Assembly (NCBI GenBank): GCA_005239165.1
Contig: RAPG01000012.1
Span: forward strand, 1-64,000
DNA from: Allopusillimonas ginsengisoli
Lineage (GTDB): Bacteria; Pseudomonadota; Gammaproteobacteria; Burkholderiales; Burkholderiaceae_B
DNA: 64,000 nt
Direction of reading: 5' to 3'
Shown here: in pieces, positions 61,682 to 64,000 of the stretch
How the letters are laid out: each line of letters opens with the position of its first letter
Numbering within the stretch: position 1 is the first letter of the stretch
Notes under the pieces: generated by a model
What the model was told of the DNA's origin: nothing
Seen by the model: the letters and a program-made list of their open reading frames with translations, nothing else
The model's database searches: none
Position numbers and translations under genes: made by a program

Positions 61682-62516
61682 TGGGGTTCCAGAGCGTGCC
61701 GCGGGGCTCGTCCAGACCTTGCTCGTAATACTTGCTATTGGGGAAGTTCTGGTCAAGCACACGCTTGGTGTCATCACGCAGATCAGGCAGGTTTAGTTTG
61801 TCGTACGACAAATACATGATGTACAGGGCTTTTTCGGCAGCCGGTACACCCTTGAAGTCTGTAATAACGGTTTTGGCGCGGTTTATCGCTGCCACGTAAG
61901 CCTTGCGATCATAGTAATACTGGGCGACATGAACCTCGTTGTCGGCGATGGTGCCGACCAGCCAGGTAAGACGCTGACGGGCGTCGGTGGCGTAGCGGCT
62001 GTCAGGGTAGCGTGTAATCAGTTCGTTGAAGGCCTCATAAGACTCACGCAGGCCTTTGGGGTCGCGTTCGCTGGGATCCTGCCGGGTGAACTTGCTGAAC
62101 GCGGCACTGGGCGGCGTAAAGGTTATCAGGCCTTTCAGATACAGCATGTAGTCAGTACCCGCATGGTTGGGGTATTGCTGCTGAAAACGGTCTATGGCGG
62201 CCAGGGCTTGCTCTGGTTCATCGTCTTTCCAGTTGACATAGGCCTGATCAATAAGCGCCTGCTGGGCATAGCCCCCAAAGGGGTAGCGCGCCTCAACGGC
62301 TTCCAGCCGGCTGCGGGCGTCTTTCCAGTTGCCGGCGCTCATGTTCTCGCGGGCATCCTGATAAAGACGCTCGGCGCTCCAGCCTGCGGTTACGTCCTTT
62401 TCTGATTTTATGCTGCCGCAGCCCGTAACGAGCAGCACAGCGATTAGGCCGAGGACGGCGCAGCATAGGCGCACGAAACCGGGATGGCGGAATGTATAGA
62501 GATCGGTACGAGTCAC
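61668..62516 (-). CDS. bamD: Outer membrane assembly lipoprotein BamD
   Basis: A 282-residue lipoprotein of the BAM complex that inserts beta-barrel proteins into the outer membrane. The lipobox LLVTGC places the lipidated cysteine at residue 33. Tetratricopeptide-like repeats follow: AERLYQDARENMSAGNWKDARSRLEAVEARYPFG, QQALIDQAYVNWKDDEPEQALAAIDRFQQQYPNH and the later AQYYYDRKAYVAAINRAKTVI. Divergent from rluD with only 50 bases between starts, an arrangement conserved in many proteobacteria. Confidence 0.95.
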   Translation of the reverse strand: MTRTDLYTFRHPGFVRLCCAVLGLIAVLLVTGCGSIKSEKDVTAGWSAERLYQDARENMSAGNWKDARSRLEAVEARYPFGGYAQQALIDQAYVNWKDDEPEQALAAIDRFQQQYPNHAGTDYMLYLKGLITFTPPSAAFSKFTRQDPSERDPKGLRESYEAFNELITRYPDSRYATDARQRLTWLVGTIADNEVHVAQYYYDRKAYVAAINRAKTVITDFKGVPAAEKALYIMYLSYDKLNLPDLRDDTKRVLDQNFPNSKYYEQGLDEPRGTLWNPINWF

Positions 62517-62566
62517 AAAAGCATCCTTGGTGTTAGCATTGCAGGCTGATTATATGATTTGTCGCC

Positions 62567-63553
62567 ATGCCTGACACAGATATCACCAAAGAAAGTTCTT
62601 TGCATGCTTTTCAAGAGGCACAAACGCCTGGTGAGCCGCTGCATTTTCGTCTTCCGATAAGTGCCCGGGCCGAGCGGCTCGACAAGGTGCTGGCGGGCCT
62701 GTTGCCTGAGCATTCACGCAGTCGCCTGCAAGGGTGGATAGAAGGCGGGCATGTGTTGGTGAATGACAGCCCCGGGCGTAACAAGCAACTGACCTATCCT
62801 GGTGATGTGTTGCTGATTTCACCGCAGCTGCCGCCCGAATCACAGGCATTTATACCAGAGGATATCGCGTTCGGGGTCGTGGCCGAGAGCCCCGACTGGG
62901 TCGTCATTAACAAACCGGCCGGGCTGGTGACGCATCCGGGCGCAGGCAACTGGCACGGCACACTGCTCAATGGTCTGCTGTTTCGCTTTCCCGAGCTGGC
63001 ATCAGTGGCCCGTGCGGGCATCGTACACAGGCTCGACAAAGACACCTCAGGCCTGCTCGTGGTCGCCCGGCATGAACAGGCGCAAACGCACCTGGTGCGG
63101 CAGCTTCAGGCGCGCAGCGTCAGTCGCCAATATCTGGCGCTGGTGCATGGCCTGTTGCCGGGCGCGGGTACCGTAGACGCCGAGATAGGACGCGATGCCA
63201 GGGTCCCTGTGCGCATGACTGTTGACAGGCCGGTCGCGCCCAAGCCGGCCATCACGCATTATGTGTCAAACCGGTCAGGCGTACTCGATGAGGGCGTGAC
63301 GGTTACCGAAGTGGCGTGCCGGCTTGAAACTGGCCGTACACACCAGATTCGCGTGCACCTGGCCAGCATCCGCCATCCCTTGGTTGCCGATGTGTTGTAT
63401 GGTGGGCGCGAGGCTGGCGGCGCGCATCGGCAACTGCTGCACGCACGTGCCCTGGCCTTTGACGATCCGTCGTCGGGGCAGCGCGTCAGTTTCGACGCTG
63501 CACTGGCCGACGATTTTCAGCACGTACTTGATGAGGTTTCATGGAGCGACTGA
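62567..63553 (+). CDS. rluD: 23S rRNA pseudouridine synthase RluD
   Basis: A 328-residue pseudouridine synthase modifying helix 69 of 23S rRNA (uridines 1911, 1915, 1917 in E. coli). The N-terminal S4 domain (about residues 36-95; ERLDKVLAGLLPEHSRSRLQGWIEGGHVLVN) precedes the catalytic domain with D157 in GIVHRLDKDTSGLLVVA. CRLETGRTHQIRVHLASI and DVLYGG are also conserved. The stop lies within the next gene's start region (13-base overlap), suggesting coupling. Confidence 0.95.
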   Translation: MPDTDITKESSLHAFQEAQTPGEPLHFRLPISARAERLDKVLAGLLPEHSRSRLQGWIEGGHVLVNDSPGRNKQLTYPGDVLLISPQLPPESQAFIPEDIAFGVVAESPDWVVINKPAGLVTHPGAGNWHGTLLNGLLFRFPELASVARAGIVHRLDKDTSGLLVVARHEQAQTHLVRQLQARSVSRQYLALVHGLLPGAGTVDAEIGRDARVPVRMTVDRPVAPKPAITHYVSNRSGVLDEGVTVTEVACRLETGRTHQIRVHLASIRHPLVADVLYGGREAGGAHRQLLHARALAFDDPSSGQRVSFDAALADDFQHVLDEVSWSD

Positions 63554-64000
63554 CTACAAGCCCAAGCGCAGGCCCCGTCTGTCAGGACGAAGTCGGCCGA
63601 GACGGCCATCCTCTCAAATCCAAGACCGCACATCATGGCGGCGACGGTCTGGCTGCAACGCCACAGGCCATCGATGAGGCGTCAGGGCTTGCAACGGTAT
63701 CTGGCCTTTCGTGGCCAGGTGTTAATTATTTCTGTACTACCCGCCGTGGCGGCGGCAGTGGCTATGCATGGGCGTCGCTGAACCTGGGGTTGCACACGGG
63801 TGATGACTCCGACCAGGTAGCCTTTAATCGGCAAACGTTGTGTGCCAGGCTGCCCGGTGAGCCGGTGTGGCTGCGCCAAGTGCATGGCAGCGATGTTTTC
63901 GATGCCGATGCGGGTGTGGTGCTCGTGGGCAGAGGCGATGAGCGCAACACCTGCGCACCATTGGCCCAGCCCGGCCCGGGTGAAGCAAGTGATGCCAGGC
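63541..64000 (+). CDS. pgeF: YfiH/PgeF family protein (multicopper oxidoreductase-like), partial at right edge
   Basis: An open frame from ATG 63541 to the window edge, 153 codons without a stop. After a hydrophilic leader of about 45 residues the YfiH domain begins WPGVNYFCTTRRGGGSGYAWASLNLG, with LHTGDDSDQVAFNRQTL and the metal-site motif WLRQVHGSDV. YfiH proteins act on purine nucleosides and in E. coli (PgeF) remove misincorporated L-serine from peptidoglycan precursors. The start lies inside the rluD 3' end; rluD-yfiH order is widespread in proteobacteria. The C-terminal half is outside the window. Confidence 0.88.
   Translation, partial: MERLTTSPSAGPVCQDEVGRDGHPLKSKTAHHGGDGLAATPQAIDEASGLATVSGLSWPGVNYFCTTRRGGGSGYAWASLNLGLHTGDDSDQVAFNRQTLCARLPGEPVWLRQVHGSDVFDADAGVVLVGRGDERNTCAPLAQPGPGEASDAR

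Overview
The window is a stretch of bacterial chromosome from a betaproteobacterium, most likely Burkholderiales and family Alcaligenaceae (Bordetella, Pusillimonas or Advenella relatives). This rests on protein flavour and gene order: mdh divergent from a GntR gene, then sdhCDAB-sdhE-gltA, then odhA-odhB-lpdA-zapE; an AcnD/PrpF-type methylcitrate operon; EF-P with Arg32 next to EarP; and a Bug/TctC solute receptor. It is core metabolism with a few accessory touches. I see no rRNA, tRNA, phage, insertion sequence or CRISPR array.

Layout. 0.2-10 kb: a DUF423 membrane protein, an AidB-like acyl-CoA dehydrogenase, a membrane-anchored staphylococcal-type nuclease, and a four-gene peptide-type ABC importer (binding protein, two permeases, fused double ATPase). 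10-14 kb: DUF1178, then on the minus strand DUF2863-earP-efp, where EarP is the expected rhamnosyl-modifier of EF-P. 14-19.8 kb: acnB, a small GNAT protein, a small membrane protein, a TctC-type receptor preceded by a perfect 16-bp inverted repeat and followed by 30 in-register pentanucleotide repeats, and a HutC-type GntR regulator. 19.9-30.1 kb: the 2-methylcitrate (propionate) operon prpB-prpC-acnD-prpF-prpD on the minus strand, with a sigma-54 promoter, read divergently from its activator gene prpR.

30.4-47.2 kb: the TCA cycle block. mdh and a GntR regulator diverge; sdhC-D-A-B-E and gltA follow; maeB lies convergent to gltA; then come odhA (sucA), odhB (sucB), lpdA and zapE. With acnB this covers most of the cycle. 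An identical 21-bp palindromic element lies 2 bp upstream of the -35 hexamer of both the acnB and mdh promoters, and the mdh copy shares its intergenic region with the GntR gene. This points to a shared regulator of TCA genes.

47.3-64 kb: trpS with a fused C-terminal DUF1508-like domain; a polyamine/GABA-type ABC importer in line with a GabT-like aminotransferase and divergent from a MocR/GabR-type regulator; a small unknown gene; tex, split by a one-base deletion in this sequence; a DinG/YoaA-type helicase; bamD convergent with it; rluD; and the 5' part of a YfiH/PgeF (multicopper oxidoreductase-like) gene running off the right edge.

No wholly new system stands out. The observations most worth checking are the shared TCA operator, the tex frameshift, the regulated GABA/polyamine module, the pentanucleotide tract, the palindrome before tctC, and unusual fusions or insertions in TrpS, PrpR, the DinG-like helicase and the peptide-binding protein.
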